This document shows, in pieces, positions 10,346-20,735 of a stretch of DNA of 64,000 nt (positions are counted from its first letter, which is position 1; each line of letters begins with the position of its first letter). A program made the position numbers and the translations under genes. Origin of the DNA: Xenorhabdus bovienii SS-2004 (GTDB lineage Bacteria > Pseudomonadota > Gammaproteobacteria > Enterobacterales > Enterobacteriaceae); the NCBI RefSeq assembly GCF_000027225.1, contig NC_013892.1, positions 620,001 through 684,000 of the forward strand, in the 5' to 3' direction. The notes beneath the pieces were generated by a model that made no database searches, was not told the DNA's origin, and saw nothing but the letters and a program-made list of their open reading frames with translations.

Positions 10346-12067
10346 TTAATGCTGTTTAATTTGTTCTTTCAGATATTCAATAATACCTTCCAGTTTAAGC
10401 ATTTGCTTATCACCATTACGACGGTATTTGTATTCAACTTCGCCGTTATCCAGATTACGATCGCCAATAACCAGAGTATGCGGCACACCGATCAGTTCCA
10501 TATCAGCAAACATGACACCTGGGCGCTCTTTGCGATCATCGAAAATCACATCAATACCATTGGCACGTAAGTCTGCATATAATTTTTCAGCAACTTCCTT
10601 CACCCGATAAGATTTGTGCATATTCATAGGTAAAAGAGCGACTTGGAATGGAGCAATGGCATCTGGCCAGATAATGCCACGATCATCGTGGTTCTGTTCA
10701 ATAGCTGCGGCAACAATACGGGTTACGCCAATGCCGTAACATCCCATTGAGACAACTTGATTGTGACCATCTTCATTTTGTACAGTGGCTTTCAGGGCAT
10801 CAGAGTATTTGGTGCCTAACTGGAAGATATGACCGACTTCAATACCACGTTTGATTAGCAGTGTACCTTGACCGTCTGGGCTAGCATCACCTTCAAGGAC
10901 ATTACGGATATCGGCGATTTCAGGCAGTGGTAAGTCACGTTCCCAGTTAATGCCGAAATAATGTTTATCATCAACATTTGCGCCTGCGCCGAAGTCGCTC
11001 ATGACAGATACGCTACGGTCAATGATAACAGGCATAGGCAGGTTTACTGGCCCTAAGGAACCTGGGCCTGCCTGTACAACGGCACGAATTTCTTCTTCGG
11101 TAGCGAAACTCAGCGGACTTGCCACCAATGGTAGTTTCTCTGCTTTGATTTCATTCAGTTCATGGTCACCGCGTACCAGCAATGCGACCAGTTGATGACT
11201 GCTTTCTTTTGCCGCATGGACGATCAGAGTTTTGACGGTTTTCTCAATCGGCAAGTTGAATTGTTCGACCAGTTCAGCAATGGTTTTAGCATTTGGTGTC
11301 TCTACCAAATGCATATCTTCTGATGGGACAGCTCGTTCGTGGGATGGCATAACTGCTTCAGCCAATTCAATATTGGCTGCGTAGTTAGATTCTGTGGAGA
11401 AGGCAATATCATCTTCACCGCTGTCAGCAAGAACCTGAAATTCATGGGAAGCACTCCCGCCGATAGAACCGGTATCTGCCAGAACAGCACGGAAATCCAG
11501 CCCAATACGGGTAAAGATTTTGCTGTAGGCATCATACATTTTATCGTAAGTCTCTTGTAGAGACTCTTGGCTGGTATGGAAAGAATAAGCATCTTTCATA
11601 ATGAATTCGCGTGAACGCATGACACCGAAGCGCGGACGGACTTCGTCACGGAATTTGGTTTGGATCTGGAACAGGTTCAGTGGAAGTTGTTTATATGAAG
11701 TCACTTCATTACGAACCAGATCGGTGATGACTTCTTCATGAGTCGGCCCGAGAACGAAAGGACGGGCACCACGATCTTCAAAACGCAGTAATTCTGGGCC
11801 ATATTGTTCCCAACGGCCACTTTCCTGCCACAAATCTGCCGGTTGAACTACCGGCATGGAAACTTCAATCGCCCCAGCATTATTCATCTCTTCACGAACA
11901 ATGTTTTCGACTTTTTTTAATACACGGACACCTGTAGGCATCCAGTTGTACAGACCTGAGGCGAGTTTACGTGTCATGCCGGCACGAAGCATCAGTTTAT
12001 GACTGACAACCTCCGCATCAGCAGGCGTCTCTTTTAAAGTAGAGAGCAGATATTGGCTAGTACGCAT
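10346..12067 (-). CDS. proS: Prolyl-tRNA synthetase
   Basis: Class II aminoacyl-tRNA synthetase charging tRNA-Pro. The 573 residues have the bacterial-type layout: catalytic motifs 1-2 in the N-terminal third ([36 protein letters not shown]), the inserted YbaK-like editing domain between roughly residues 225 and 405, motif 3 ([17 protein letters not shown]) and a C-terminal anticodon-binding domain ([21 protein letters not shown]). Length matches E. coli. It is a single gene ending at the shared terminator with nlpE. Confidence 0.98.
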   Translation of the reverse strand: MRTSQYLLSTLKETPADAEVVSHKLMLRAGMTRKLASGLYNWMPTGVRVLKKVENIVREEMNNAGAIEVSMPVVQPADLWQESGRWEQYGPELLRFEDRGARPFVLGPTHEEVITDLVRNEVTSYKQLPLNLFQIQTKFRDEVRPRFGVMRSREFIMKDAYSFHTSQESLQETYDKMYDAYSKIFTRIGLDFRAVLADTGSIGGSASHEFQVLADSGEDDIAFSTESNYAANIELAEAVMPSHERAVPSEDMHLVETPNAKTIAELVEQFNLPIEKTVKTLIVHAAKESSHQLVALLVRGDHELNEIKAEKLPLVASPLSFATEEEIRAVVQAGPGSLGPVNLPMPVIIDRSVSVMSDFGAGANVDDKHYFGINWERDLPLPEIADIRNVLEGDASPDGQGTLLIKRGIEVGHIFQLGTKYSDALKATVQNEDGHNQVVSMGCYGIGVTRIVAAAIEQNHDDRGIIWPDAIAPFQVALLPMNMHKSYRVKEVAEKLYADLRANGIDVIFDDRKERPGVMFADMELIGVPHTLVIGDRNLDNGEVEYKYRRNGDKQMLKLEGIIEYLKEQIKQH

Positions 12068-12182
12068 AGTAAGTTTCCATTGGACAGCAAATTGCTTCTG
12101 GGCGACAAGATTGTGCCACCCAACCCAGAAAATAAAGATAAACCGCTAGTCTACCAGCGAGTTTGCTATGTCAAAAGGGGTT

Positions 12183-12908
12183 TTAACGGTGTTCAATAGA
12201 AACCACTTCCGTCATGGCGTCACGTATCTGCCAGCGAACATTGAAATCCAGAATATGAACTGCATATATCCGGTTTTCCTGTTCTTTCTTACGATAGGCC
12301 GGGCGAGGATCCTGCGCCAATATCTGACTGATGAAACGTCGTAAATGAGGATAATTTGCCTGATGGGACGATAGTTGATGTTCAGCTATTGGCAAGAACG
12401 AGACTTCCATTCCGGTGTCTGGCGCCTTCTGTGCAAAACCCGCTCTGGCTTCTGGGCGAGATTCGGCAAAAGGCAGATAGGGCTTGATATCGATAACGGG
12501 TGTACCATCAACTAAATCCAGACTGCCAAGTTCCAGTATGACCCGATTGTTCTGGCATTGAATACCTTTCAATTCTACCAGCGACATACCAATCGGATTG
12601 GGGCGGAATGTCGAGCGGGTAGCAAACACGCCCATTTTGGCATTTCCCCCCAAACGGGGTGGGCGAACTAATGGATTCCAGCCACCATTCATAGTTTGGT
12701 GAAAAACAAAAATAATCCATAAATGACTGAATTGTTCAATCCCACGTATCGCATCAATCTGGTTATAAGGAGCCAGCAACTCTAGTTGTCCCGCCCCATC
12801 TTCTACCAAACCCGGTTGGCGGGGAATGGCAAACTTCTCTTTATAAGGAGAATGGATGGTTCCTATTTGAGTAAAATGAAAATCGGCCATGAGCGTTTTT
12901 TTAATCAT
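12183..12908 (-). CDS. trmO: tRNA (N6-threonylcarbamoyladenosine37-N6)-methyltransferase
   Basis: TrmO (TsaA/YaeB) uses SAM to methylate t6A37 in ACY-reading tRNA-Thr. Conserved blocks include SPYKEKFAIPRQPGLV, FSHLWIIFVFHQT, GVFATRSTFRPNPIGMSLVEL and the C-terminal DPRPAYRK. It matches E. coli YaeB over its full length. The alternative ATG at 12890 (MADFHFTQIG) aligns better with the E. coli N-terminus; the ATG at 12908 begins just two bases after the rcsF stop. Neither has a strong Shine-Dalgarno. It follows rcsF directly and is probably co-transcribed. Confidence 0.95.
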   Translation of the reverse strand: MIKKTLMADFHFTQIGTIHSPYKEKFAIPRQPGLVEDGAGQLELLAPYNQIDAIRGIEQFSHLWIIFVFHQTMNGGWNPLVRPPRLGGNAKMGVFATRSTFRPNPIGMSLVELKGIQCQNNRVILELGSLDLVDGTPVIDIKPYLPFAESRPEARAGFAQKAPDTGMEVSFLPIAEHQLSSHQANYPHLRRFISQILAQDPRPAYRKKEQENRIYAVHILDFNVRWQIRDAMTEVVSIEHR

Positions 12909-12910
12909 CG

Positions 12911-13303
12911 TTATTTAGTGGTAAGCAGGGCAGATCCTTCACAAATCGCAGTCTGGTAGCAGTTGTGATTAGACAGTATTGCGCATTGATGAAGTAATAC
13001 TGCATCAGCTTTCAGAGATGCGGCTTTTACCAGCATGTTTTTCCGTGCAACTGCAATGCTGGCAGGCGGATCTTGTCGTGTAGTGCGACAGGATTCCCCG
13101 AAAACGATGCCTAAATTTTTAAATGGAGTGCCTAACAGTTCTTCTGTCTTAGTGTATAGCTGAACGTAAGACGACACTTTACTTTTCTTGGCTGGCTGAT
13201 GTTTCAACTTTGAGCCTGTCTGAGTAGGTTTTTCGACCTGAGTTGACAGAGAAGTACACCCAACCATAAATAGTGTTATGAAACAGATAGGTAGCATACG
13301 CAT
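12911..13303 (-). CDS. rcsF: Rcs stress-sensing lipoprotein RcsF
   Basis: RcsF is an outer-membrane lipoprotein that reports envelope damage to IgaA and switches on the Rcs phosphorelay. The 130-residue protein has a short signal peptide with lipobox FMVGC (lipid on Cys16), a proline- and lysine-rich linker, and a C-terminal domain with four cysteines (GESC, HQC, HNC, AIC). These correspond to the two disulfides of E. coli RcsF. It lies immediately upstream of trmO. Confidence 0.93.
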   Translation of the reverse strand: MRMLPICFITLFMVGCTSLSTQVEKPTQTGSKLKHQPAKKSKVSSYVQLYTKTEELLGTPFKNLGIVFGESCRTTRQDPPASIAVARKNMLVKAASLKADAVLLHQCAILSNHNCYQTAICEGSALLTTK

Positions 13304-13400
13304 CGCGTTGAATCCTTATTCTGGTAAGGCCGGTGAGTGGGGGACTGTGAATGTCGATACATGAAACTGCGATAAAAAGCGTTTGGCTCCCCCAATCAAA

Positions 13401-13434
13401 ATAGGGCGGATAATAATATCCGCCCTATAATTTT
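13401..13434 (-). terminator. Terminator of metNIQ
   Basis: Stem ATAGGGCGGATA/TATCCGCCCTAT about 25 bases past the metQ stop, with short T-rich flanks on both sides. Confidence 0.75.
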
Positions 13435-13460
13435 AATCTTGATTGACTGAAGATGAAAGG

Positions 13461-14276
13461 TTACCAGCCTTTTAGCGCACCACCCTTGAAAATTCTCTGG
13501 GCAGCTTGTTCTACTTCCTCAGATTGATAGGCTTTAACAAACTTTTGAACATTTTCAGCGTCTTTATTGTCTTCACGGCTGACAATGATATTTACGTAAG
13601 GTGAATCTTTGTCTTCCACAAATAAACCATCTTGTTCTGGCGTCAAACCAACCTGACCCGCATAGGCATTATTGATAATAGCAAAGGCAATTTTTTGATC
13701 ATCTAGCGAGCGTGGTAATTGCGGTGCTTCTAACTCTACAATATCTAAGTCCTTAGGGTTATTGATAATGTCCAAAACGGTTGGTAGTAGACCCACTCCT
13801 TCTTTTAGCGTGATTAAGCCTTGCTTTTGTAATAATAAAAGCGCCCGGCCTTGGTTGGTTGGATCATTTGGTATCGTAATCTGATTACCATTTTCTAGCT
13901 CACCCAGAGATTTAATTTTTCTTGAATAAGCCGCGATTGGATAGATGAAAGAGTTACCAACAATAGTCAGCTTATAATTGCGTTCTTTCACTTGCTGATC
14001 TAAAAAAGGTTTATGTTGGAAAACGTTAACATCAATATCTCCTTTGTTCAGTGACTCATTTGGCAGAACATAGTCATTGAACGTAATCAGCTCAACATCA
14101 AGTCCATATTTCTCTTTGGCCACTTTTTTGGCAACTTCTGCCACTTCAAGTTCAGGCCCAACAATTACCCCAACCTTAATGTGGTCTGGATCTCTTGGTT
14201 CCTGATCGCAGCCTGCAAGAATTAATGTTCCTAATAATGCACTGATTGCAACGATGGATTTCAATTTTACTGACAT
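13461..14276 (-). CDS. metQ: D/L-methionine-binding lipoprotein MetQ
   Basis: MetQ is the substrate-binding component of the MetNIQ ABC importer, tethered to the outer face of the inner membrane. A signal peptide with lipobox LAGC places the lipid on Cys23. The mature NlpA-family domain contains IKVGVIVGPELEVAEVAKKVAKE-like, FQHKPFLDQQ, IPNDPTNQGRALLLLQ and FAIINNAYAGQ blocks. Length 271 is normal. It is the last gene of metN-metI-metQ, with 26 bases to metI. Confidence 0.96.
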   Translation of the reverse strand: MSVKLKSIVAISALLGTLILAGCDQEPRDPDHIKVGVIVGPELEVAEVAKKVAKEKYGLDVELITFNDYVLPNESLNKGDIDVNVFQHKPFLDQQVKERNYKLTIVGNSFIYPIAAYSRKIKSLGELENGNQITIPNDPTNQGRALLLLQKQGLITLKEGVGLLPTVLDIINNPKDLDIVELEAPQLPRSLDDQKIAFAIINNAYAGQVGLTPEQDGLFVEDKDSPYVNIIVSREDNKDAENVQKFVKAYQSEEVEQAAQRIFKGGALKGW

Positions 14277-14302
14277 AATTTACCTCTGTTTAAGTCACTT
14301 TA

Positions 14303-14956
14303 TTATTTGTGATTAACTGCTATAATCAAGCGATCACCGCCTAACTGAATTAAGAACACTAAAACAATCAACAATGCTAAAACAGTATTCATAACAGGTG
14401 CATTGTAGCCAATGTAACCATATTGATAACCAATCTGGCCTAAGCCACCTGCGCCAACGGCACCTCCCATTGCGGAATAGCCGACCAAAGTAATCAAAGT
14501 AATCGTTGCAGCATTTATTAAACTCAACTGGGCTTCAGGAAGCAGGATTTTTTTGACAATCTGTAAAGGCGTTGCACCCATCGCACGTGCAGCTTCGATC
14601 AATCCAGGCGGAATTTCCAATAAGGCATTTTCCACCATGCGGGCAATAAAAGGTGCTGCTCCCACAGTCAGAGGGACAATCGCCGCTTGCAAGCCAATGG
14701 ATGTACCGACAATTAGCCGGGTAAACGGGATCATCCATACCAACAAAATAATGAAGGGAATTGAACGACCGATATTCACTAAGGCGGAAAGAATACGATA
14801 AAGTGTAATATTCTCCATAATCTGTCCTGCACGGGTGACATATAAAAGCACACCGATTGGTAAACCAATTACAAAACCAAAAAAACCTGAAACAAAAGTC
14901 ATTACTAAAGTTTCCCAGACTCCTTTAAACAATAAGAAAATCATTCCATCAGACAT
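14303..14956 (-). CDS. metI: Methionine ABC transporter permease MetI
   Basis: The 217-residue inner-membrane permease has five hydrophobic segments and the EAA-loop ([22 protein letters not shown]) that contacts the MetN ATPase. It starts [17 protein letters not shown] as in E. coli. Its start overlaps the metN stop by eight bases, indicating translational coupling. Confidence 0.96.
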   Translation of the reverse strand: MSDGMIFLLFKGVWETLVMTFVSGFFGFVIGLPIGVLLYVTRAGQIMENITLYRILSALVNIGRSIPFIILLVWMIPFTRLIVGTSIGLQAAIVPLTVGAAPFIARMVENALLEIPPGLIEAARAMGATPLQIVKKILLPEAQLSLINAATITLITLVGYSAMGGAVGAGGLGQIGYQYGYIGYNAPVMNTVLALLIVLVFLIQLGGDRLIIAVNHK

Positions 14957-15980
14957 AACCGAGAACCTCTACTTTTACATGGTGTTCTTTTAAAAACTCA
15001 ATTGTTGATTCAATGCTACTGTATTCACCGCCCAATTCGGCCAACATCACACCAAATTTAACGCCACCAGCATAATCCATTTGTGAACTCAATATGCTGA
15101 CATCAATATTAAAACGGCGTACAGCCATAGAAATTAGTGGGGCATCAACCGATTTGCCCGTAAATTCCAGTTTCAATAATGGTAGACTATCTGGCGTGCA
15201 TTCAGGTTTTAACTTTTTTAGATAACTTTCCGGAATATCGATATGCAGCGTTGATTTAATAAATTCTTGCGCAACAGGCGTTTTAGGGTGTGAAAAAATT
15301 TCGCTTACAACATCTTGTTCAATTAACAGACCTGCATTGATGACCGCAACTTGGTCACAAATACGTTTTACAACATCCATTTCATGAGTAATTAACAGAA
15401 TCGTTAAGCCCAGACGACGATTAATGTCTTTTAATAGTTCAAGAATAGAACGGGTTGTGGCTGGATCGAGAGCGCTGGTGGCCTCATCACATAACAGTAT
15501 TTTGGGTGAGTTTGCCAATGCGCGAGCGATGGCAACACGCTGCTTTTGTCCACCAGATAAATTTGCCGGATACGCATCATGTTTGTCAGAGAGACCAACT
15601 AATTCAAGCAACTCGCTGACTCTTTTATTTATTTCGTTTTTTGGCGTATTATCCAACTCCAGTGGCAATGCCACATTACCAAATACCGTTCTGGATGACA
15701 GCAGATTGAAGTGCTGAAAAATCATACCAATATGGCGTCGGGCGTGGGTCAGCTCACGATTTGACATTGAAGTCAGATCTTGACCGTTAACCAATACCTT
15801 GCCCGATGTTGGACGTTCGAGCATATTTACACAGCGAATCAGGGTGCTTTTGCCTGCGCCAGAAGAACCAATAACACCATAAATTTGTCCCTGAGGAACA
15901 TGTAAGTTGATATTTGAAAGCGCGTTGATAGAACGCGTCCCTAGTTGAAATACTTTATTTATTTGAGTCAGCTTTATCAT
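14949..15980 (-). CDS. metN: Methionine ABC transporter ATP-binding protein MetN
   Basis: MetN powers methionine import. Walker A is GSSGAGKST, the signature [15 protein letters not shown], Walker [12 protein letters not shown], and the switch histidine is in LLITHEMD. The C-terminal roughly 95 residues form the methionine-sensing NIL (ACT-like) domain ([16 protein letters not shown]) that gives trans-inhibition. The ATG at 15980 gives MIKLTQINK as in E. coli; a TTG 18 bases upstream is not conserved. Length is 343 residues. Three tandem MetJ boxes lie upstream. In E. coli the adjacent upstream gene is gmhB; here about 7 kb intervenes. Confidence 0.97.
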   Translation of the reverse strand: MIKLTQINKVFQLGTRSINALSNINLHVPQGQIYGVIGSSGAGKSTLIRCVNMLERPTSGKVLVNGQDLTSMSNRELTHARRHIGMIFQHFNLLSSRTVFGNVALPLELDNTPKNEINKRVSELLELVGLSDKHDAYPANLSGGQKQRVAIARALANSPKILLCDEATSALDPATTRSILELLKDINRRLGLTILLITHEMDVVKRICDQVAVINAGLLIEQDVVSEIFSHPKTPVAQEFIKSTLHIDIPESYLKKLKPECTPDSLPLLKLEFTGKSVDAPLISMAVRRFNIDVSILSSQMDYAGGVKFGVMLAELGGEYSSIESTIEFLKEHHVKVEVLGYV

Positions 15981-16021
15981 GTTTTTCTCAGGCAACAAGT
16001 CATGAATTGAAGTGGATGTTA

Positions 16022-16045
16022 AGGTGTCTAGACGTCTAAGTCAAC
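16022..16045 (-). promoter_or_regulatory. Tandem MetJ operator (met boxes)
   Basis: Three consecutive 8-mers, AGGTGTCT, AGACGTCT and AAGTCAAC, lie 42 bases upstream of metN. The middle one equals the MetJ consensus AGACGTCT and the others are degenerate. This arrangement is the classic methionine-repressor operator and predicts SAM-dependent repression of metNIQ. Confidence 0.88.
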
Positions 16046-16315
16046 TGTGAATAAATTAAATTATAAATGAATTAGCATCATCAATCGCTTCCTAATCAAA
16101 GCATAAAACTATGGTTCTGAATTATCACTAGAAAAAAGGCAGCATTTTACATATTAGAGTGCTATACCACATTAGCGTTTAGGAGAAAAATGCGTTTTCA
16201 ACCAAATGCTGGGAAACGATAGAGTTCATTATTATATTCCTACTTTATTTTACGATTTTTGGGATTAATAATTTGGATTCTCATTCCTTATCATTTAAGT
16301 TACTTAATATTACTA
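16046..16315. other. AT-rich spacer upstream of metN
   Basis: Noncoding, AT-rich DNA to the left of the MITE-like element. The metN promoter should lie in its first 100 bases. No other feature is visible. Confidence 0.4.
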
Positions 16316-16529
16316 GCCTCAATACGTAGGGCGCGAGCACACTATTTTAGGTGCTTTTCTAAGATTATTATTTCTTAAAAATAAACTTTAATAGTGTTTT
16401 CATTGAGCAATATTTAATCACGAAAGCAATTATTTACACTCTTTTAGCAAACAAAAGAGTTAAAGAACAATATTGATATTTTAAGTTTAAATATTAATCA
16501 AAGTATGCTCGCACCCTGCCTCAATACGT
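16316..16529. mobile_element. MITE-like element with 12-bp target duplication
   Basis: A 190-base noncoding segment (16328-16517) is bounded by terminal inverted repeats AGGGCGCGAGCACACT and AGTATGCTCGCACCCT (14 of 16 paired). It is flanked on both sides by the identical 12-mer GCCTCAATACGT (16316-16327 and 16518-16529). The interior is AT-rich, has a CTCTTTT/AAAAGAG hairpin near 16430 and encodes no protein. This is the anatomy of a non-autonomous miniature inverted-repeat transposable element. A duplication this long suggests mobilisation by an IS4-like or other long-duplication transposase; no family is assigned. Confidence 0.7.
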
Positions 16530-16699
16530 TAGCAAATGCTCATTCTTCGTTCCTTCAAACATGATTAGATTTGGTGACCATCTAAGTGGTCACCTTAACT
16601 TTTTTACGCTATTAACCTGATACAGAAGCCATTTGTCAATTTTAGAATAATTGCATATTGGCACTGGGAAATTAGTTACAGATTCTGTATCGAAGGAAT

Positions 16700-17338
16700 T
16701 CATACAGATATAAATAATAACCGAATAGCAAAACTGATAAGTACAATCCCCATTACTCTTTCAAACCAATACCCTTTTTCCATGAATTTATTACGAATCA
16801 ATACATTCGAAAAAATAACACTAACCAGCACAAACCATACTGTATTAGCTATACACATCCACAAGCCATAAAAGACTTGTATCAGAATAGGTGTATTAAT
16901 ACTCACCACGGTCGTAAAAACTGCTAAAAAGAACAATGTTGCCTTAGGGTTAAGAGCATTTGTCATAAACCCCATCAGAAATGCTTGCCATTTACTTTGT
17001 GAGGTCTGAATAATATTTTTACTTTCCAAAGTATCCGGATTGACAGGTTTACTTTTAATAAATTTGATACCGAGCCATATGATATAAAGTGAGCCTACCA
17101 GTTTTGCCATTTCCATTAACCATGGGGTGGAATGCATTAATGAACTGATTCCCACCAGTGTATAGACTACATGTACTGATATACCTGCACCAATACCTAT
17201 TGCCGTGCATACCCCAGCTAAACGACCAAATTTTACACTCTGCTGTATGGTCACAGCGAAATCTGGGCCTGGTGCTACTACTGCTAAAAAATGAATCATT
17301 GCTAGCCCTAGAAATTCTCCCCAATAATTAGATAGCAT
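16700..17338 (-). CDS. LysE/RhtB-family amino acid exporter
   Basis: This 212-residue membrane protein has about six hydrophobic segments and the family signature near the N-terminus (VVAPGPDFAVTIQQSVKFG). LysE/RhtB/LeuE proteins export amino acids or derivatives. The ATG at 17338 is chosen because it is preceded by GGAG at the right spacing and sits one base after the stop of the oxygenase gene (TAA-C-ATG). The 36-base upstream extension would overlap that gene. The tight coupling suggests it exports the oxygenase product. The substrate is inferred, not shown. Confidence 0.85.
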   Translation of the reverse strand: MLSNYWGEFLGLAMIHFLAVVAPGPDFAVTIQQSVKFGRLAGVCTAIGIGAGISVHVVYTLVGISSLMHSTPWLMEMAKLVGSLYIIWLGIKFIKSKPVNPDTLESKNIIQTSQSKWQAFLMGFMTNALNPKATLFFLAVFTTVVSINTPILIQVFYGLWMCIANTVWFVLVSVIFSNVLIRNKFMEKGYWFERVMGIVLISFAIRLLFISV

Positions 17339-17339
17339 G

Positions 17340-18110
17340 TTAACTCCAGAATGACAGAGGAGCTGCTTCTCCACGATAACCTATAAAGCAAGACAGACTT
17401 AAACGTGAGCTACCGATACCAGCAGTTACAGCGTGCATACATTGGGCATTAAAAATCAAAAGTTCGCCCGCGTCCGGTTGAACCTCTAGTGCCGGTTTTC
17501 CAAGCAAAGAAGGTTCAATACCATAACTATCCCTGCGCATAGAATCAAATTCTTCAGGAGATAATTTATTTTTCCAAACTTGTAAAGCACCACCTTCATT
17601 AGGCATAGAAAGATAAACATTAGCGGCAAACTGTGCCTGAAGGCTCTTGGCTCTGAAACTATCTGGAGCATCTTTAGCAAAAATATCATGATGTGCAAGA
17701 AAAGTCACTCCGGGTTCAACTACCCTTGACAATCCCACATACATTTTCTTCCCATAAAGTGTTTCGAGTTGAGCCCCTGCTGGCCAAACTTCGTCTAAAA
17801 CGCATCTCAGTTGATCTATTGGTGATAGATAAGGTGAACAACGCTGCCTCAGTTCGTTGATATTATTGAGCACATTTTCAAAATAATCTGCTACACGGAG
17901 TGCCTTATTTTCTGTCTCGTAAAATGCCATCCCGATCCGACCTATACTCGGCGCATTTAAATATTTATCAAATCCTTTTCCTAATATTTTTTCACTTATT
18001 TTTTCAGCTAAGGAAGTAGGAATAAATTTTTTTATACGTATGGCTAAAATTTCTTGTTTAGCAAGTTTTTCTATACATGCGCTATTAAGACGATCTGTTT
18101 CTATAATCAT
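17340..18110 (-). CDS. 2OG-Fe(II) oxygenase, possible free amino acid hydroxylase/halogenase
   Basis: A 256-residue soluble protein. The facial-triad candidates are H140-x-D142 within LAHHDIFAKD and H226 in NAQCMHAVTAG, with R236 (SSRLSLSCF) ten residues later as the likely 2-oxoglutarate carboxylate ligand. The segment GELLIFNAQ before the distal His is typical of the double-stranded beta-helix core. Aspartate in the HxD position argues for hydroxylation; halogenases of this fold have Gly or Ala there. Size and spacing recall the stand-alone BesD-like amino acid oxygenases, an inference from memory. It is followed after one base by a LysE exporter. The region is AT-rich and interrupts core synteny. 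Confidence 0.75.
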   Translation of the reverse strand: MIIETDRLNSACIEKLAKQEILAIRIKKFIPTSLAEKISEKILGKGFDKYLNAPSIGRIGMAFYETENKALRVADYFENVLNNINELRQRCSPYLSPIDQLRCVLDEVWPAGAQLETLYGKKMYVGLSRVVEPGVTFLAHHDIFAKDAPDSFRAKSLQAQFAANVYLSMPNEGGALQVWKNKLSPEEFDSMRRDSYGIEPSLLGKPALEVQPDAGELLIFNAQCMHAVTAGIGSSRLSLSCFIGYRGEAAPLSFWS

Positions 18111-18659
18111 AATTATCTCTTTTTTATTTATTAATGAAATTCGAAAGTGTTGCTAGTTACAAACCACTTTATAATGTACTATTTCGCATTTTTATGTTTT
18201 TATATCTTTTTATTTTTATAAATGTCTTTATATAATAGTAATGTTCTCAAAAAGGTATATTTCGTACTCCGCACTGTATACAGAATATAAGAGTCTTCTA
18301 CAATTTTAAAATGTTATTTAGTCATGTCTCATGCGAGAGTCTCACTTATTATATGAATTCAGGTTTTAACTCTTATTCCAGGGCGAGAGCGTGAACGTTT
18401 TCTAATCTTAAGTTATGTGTAATACAATTTATATATGGATTAAAAACGCTCAATTTAGTCTTGTTCAAGTATTGAAAAGTATTTCATTTAAATCAATTAA
18501 CCAAAAAATAATCATTTATGCTCTCTATATGAACGCGTTTCATTTGTAAGATAATAGTGACTTTGACATCGACGGTAGTCTGCAGTTTTATATTATTACC
18601 GTTGCCCCTGCAACCTTTTTGCATTCATCCTCGTAGTTAATTAAATCAAATGTCAGTAA
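18111..18659. other. AT-rich intergenic region, no gene seen
   Basis: About 550 bases of low-GC DNA upstream of the oxygenase gene, presumably with its promoter. I see no coding frame or recognisable repeat. Confidence 0.4.
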
Positions 18660-19140
18660 TCTTTATCGCTACGGATTTTCTGGGCTGCTGAACTGCCATC
18701 CAAATTGTCCGTGAATCCATCACGTCATTTTTGTTTCCCATCATATCGGGAATGCTGTCACAAATTTGGCCTGAAACAGACGAATCTCGAACCCTAATTT
18801 TTGAGTTCTCACGCCCAATAGTGAGTTCCCCTACAGGCTTCTATGCCGATAAGGCTCCCGGTTGCCAGGGAGGGGAATTACTGCCGCTGGAGCTACTTAT
18901 CGACGACTTCACTAGTATATTCATCGACAAAATGAACCTGCATCAGATGTTTTGCAATATCGAAGCCAAACGGAGTATATTTCATGGGTGGTTCTTCCTG
19001 TTATCAGGGAGCAATAAGCTTCACGTATTTAGGCACTATAAGGTTGGAAATCTGTGAGCAACCATGCCTCATCTCTCACTTCCAACACTGTGGTTGGGAT
19101 GCGTTCGTTACATTCCCTGTCATTGTGAATATACATCAAT
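18660..19140 (-). pseudogene. Decayed IS110-group transposase, 5' end plus leader
   Basis: On the minus strand an ATG at 18985 opens KYTPFGFDIAKHLMQVHFVDEYT, the RuvC-like N-terminus of IS110-group transposases. It is then broken by stops and a frameshift. Further down the same strand, GNKNDVMDSRTIWMAVQQP is recognisable (the DEDD core), after which it is lost. Upstream (18986-19140) lies the noncoding leader where IS110-group elements keep their bridge RNA. A plus-strand 108-codon frame over the same DNA is an artefact. Confidence 0.7.
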
Positions 19141-19721
19141 AACAAGGAATTTGAATAATAACATAGAACAGATATTCGCCATTGTGTTTTCATATTCTAT
19201 TATGTCAAATTATAAGATATTTTATTATTTTAAATCACAAAGTGTCTTATTAGCTCTCCTATTAATCTACATAATAGTTATATTAAATTCAAGTGATAAA
19301 TATACTATTTTATAGTGAAAAGATTATTTGGTGTGATTTTCTGTGAATATAAAATTGTTATAATATAACTATTTCTATAATTAATTTAAATTAAAACAAT
19401 GTATTGCATTGTTTTAATGACTAGGATTACATTAATGTTTATTTAAAAAATAATAATCAATGTAAAAAATAACAAATATTATTATGCTATTATTAAATAA
19501 TTAATATGGTGAATTAAAATTTCGGACAGAGTAGTCGCAAAAATATATCGCACATGAAATCCCAGATTAAGTAACCTTATATCTTGATTATCACTTTTAC
19601 AGAGCGATAATCCCCTGACTGATCATCAGGGATGCTGTTGTGAGTTTGTTATTATTAATCTGAACCTGAAATGGGTCATTCAATGGAGTTCGTCATTCAG
19701 AGTAAATCACAATTTATGGCC
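19141..19721. other. Very AT-rich spacer
   Basis: About 580 bases dominated by A/T runs with no convincing coding sequence. A small hairpin at about 19614-19631 (CCCCTGACTGATCATCAGGG) is the only structure I see. Confidence 0.35.
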
Positions 19722-19984
19722 TCCCACGTTTTTGCAACACTGATTTTGATACATTGTTGGTTTGCTTCAATCTATCCGGAGTCTCAATGAGCAAATGTGT
19801 CCGCGCCTTAGTGAGGTTTGCACCTGACCTGACGAATCTAACAACAGCCCCAGCTTCACTGAGCCATTGACATTTACAGGTTTAACACGGCCACCTGTTC
19901 CTGTTTGCCGGGGAACCAAACCCAGATAGGTGGAAAACTCCCGGCCTGATCGGAAAGTGGTCGGATCCCCCATCGTAGAGATGG
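19722..19984 (-). pseudogene. IS1111-group remnant (noncoding end + C-terminal transposase)
   Basis: From 19722 the sequence resembles the noncoding right end of the intact IS1111-group copies later in the window (ATGG-CC-CAC, then TTTTTGCAACACTGATTTTG and CTATCCGG-GTC). It is followed on the minus strand by a transposase tail: TFRSGREFSTYLGLVPRQTGTGGRVK, the IS110-family C-terminal domain. The rest of the gene is gone. Confidence 0.65.
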
Positions 19985-19995
19985 CCGCTGTAGTC

Positions 19996-20410
19996 CGTGT
20001 CCCTTAATGCAAATTGATAGTATTATCATCTGGACTGTTTTCAATACGGGAAAAAGATGATGGCACGTTACGACATTCCTGATGAGGCATGGATATTGAT
20101 AGAACCTTGCTTGCCCCTATTCATTCAAAGCGAGCAGGACGTCCACATGCTGAACACCGCCGTGTCATGAATGGGATGTTCTGGGTGCTATGTTCAGGGA
20201 CACTGTGGCGCGACTTACCGGAATGTTATGGGCCTTGGAAAACGGTCTATAACCGATTTAACCGTTGATCAAAATCGGGCATTATCAATAAGATATTTAA
20301 TCGGTTACTGTCCATTCTGGATGAAAAAGGTTTGATTGACTGGGCTGAAATTTTTCTGGATGGCAGCAATATTCGCGCGAGTAAAGATGTTCTGCTCAAG
20401 ACAAGAAAAA
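19996..20410 (+). pseudogene. IS5-family transposase, 5' half (interrupted)
   Basis: A terminal-repeat-like GTCCGTGTCCCTTAA is followed by an ATG at 20057 and MARYDIPDEAWILIEPCLP. After a frameshift come HRRVMNGMFWVLCSGTLWRDLPE and, past a stop, IINKIFNRLLSILDEKGLIDW and FLDGSNIRASKD. This is an IS5-family (IS427-like) transposase with a frameshift and a TGA replacing Trp. The frame is cut at about 20410 by the IS3-family element; the 3' part resumes at 22640. Confidence 0.75.
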
Positions 20411-20735
20411 TCGGACACTATTACAAAGGCCATTTCATCTTCCACAGGTGTTAAATCATTATTGGCCGTGTGCAATCGTGTTAAATTGTAATAATGCAGA
20501 TAATCCAATACATTTTTTTCATCTCTGCCTGGTTTTCATGATGGGTTTTGAAGAGCTAATCATGTTTCAAACTGCCAAAGAAACGTTCGACAAAAGCGTT
20601 ATCCCAACATGCCCCGACATCCCCCTGGCTTGCTCTTATGTCATAACTGCTGAGCAAGTCCCGGTATTGCTGGCTTGTATATTGGCTCCCTCTATCACGA
20701 TGAAAAACACAGCCTTGTGACGGCTGACGTAAGTA

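Noticed and set aside
18731..19057. 108-codon plus-strand frame
   Set aside because: The same DNA reads a decayed IS110 transposase on the minus strand; the plus frame has no ribosome-binding site or homology.
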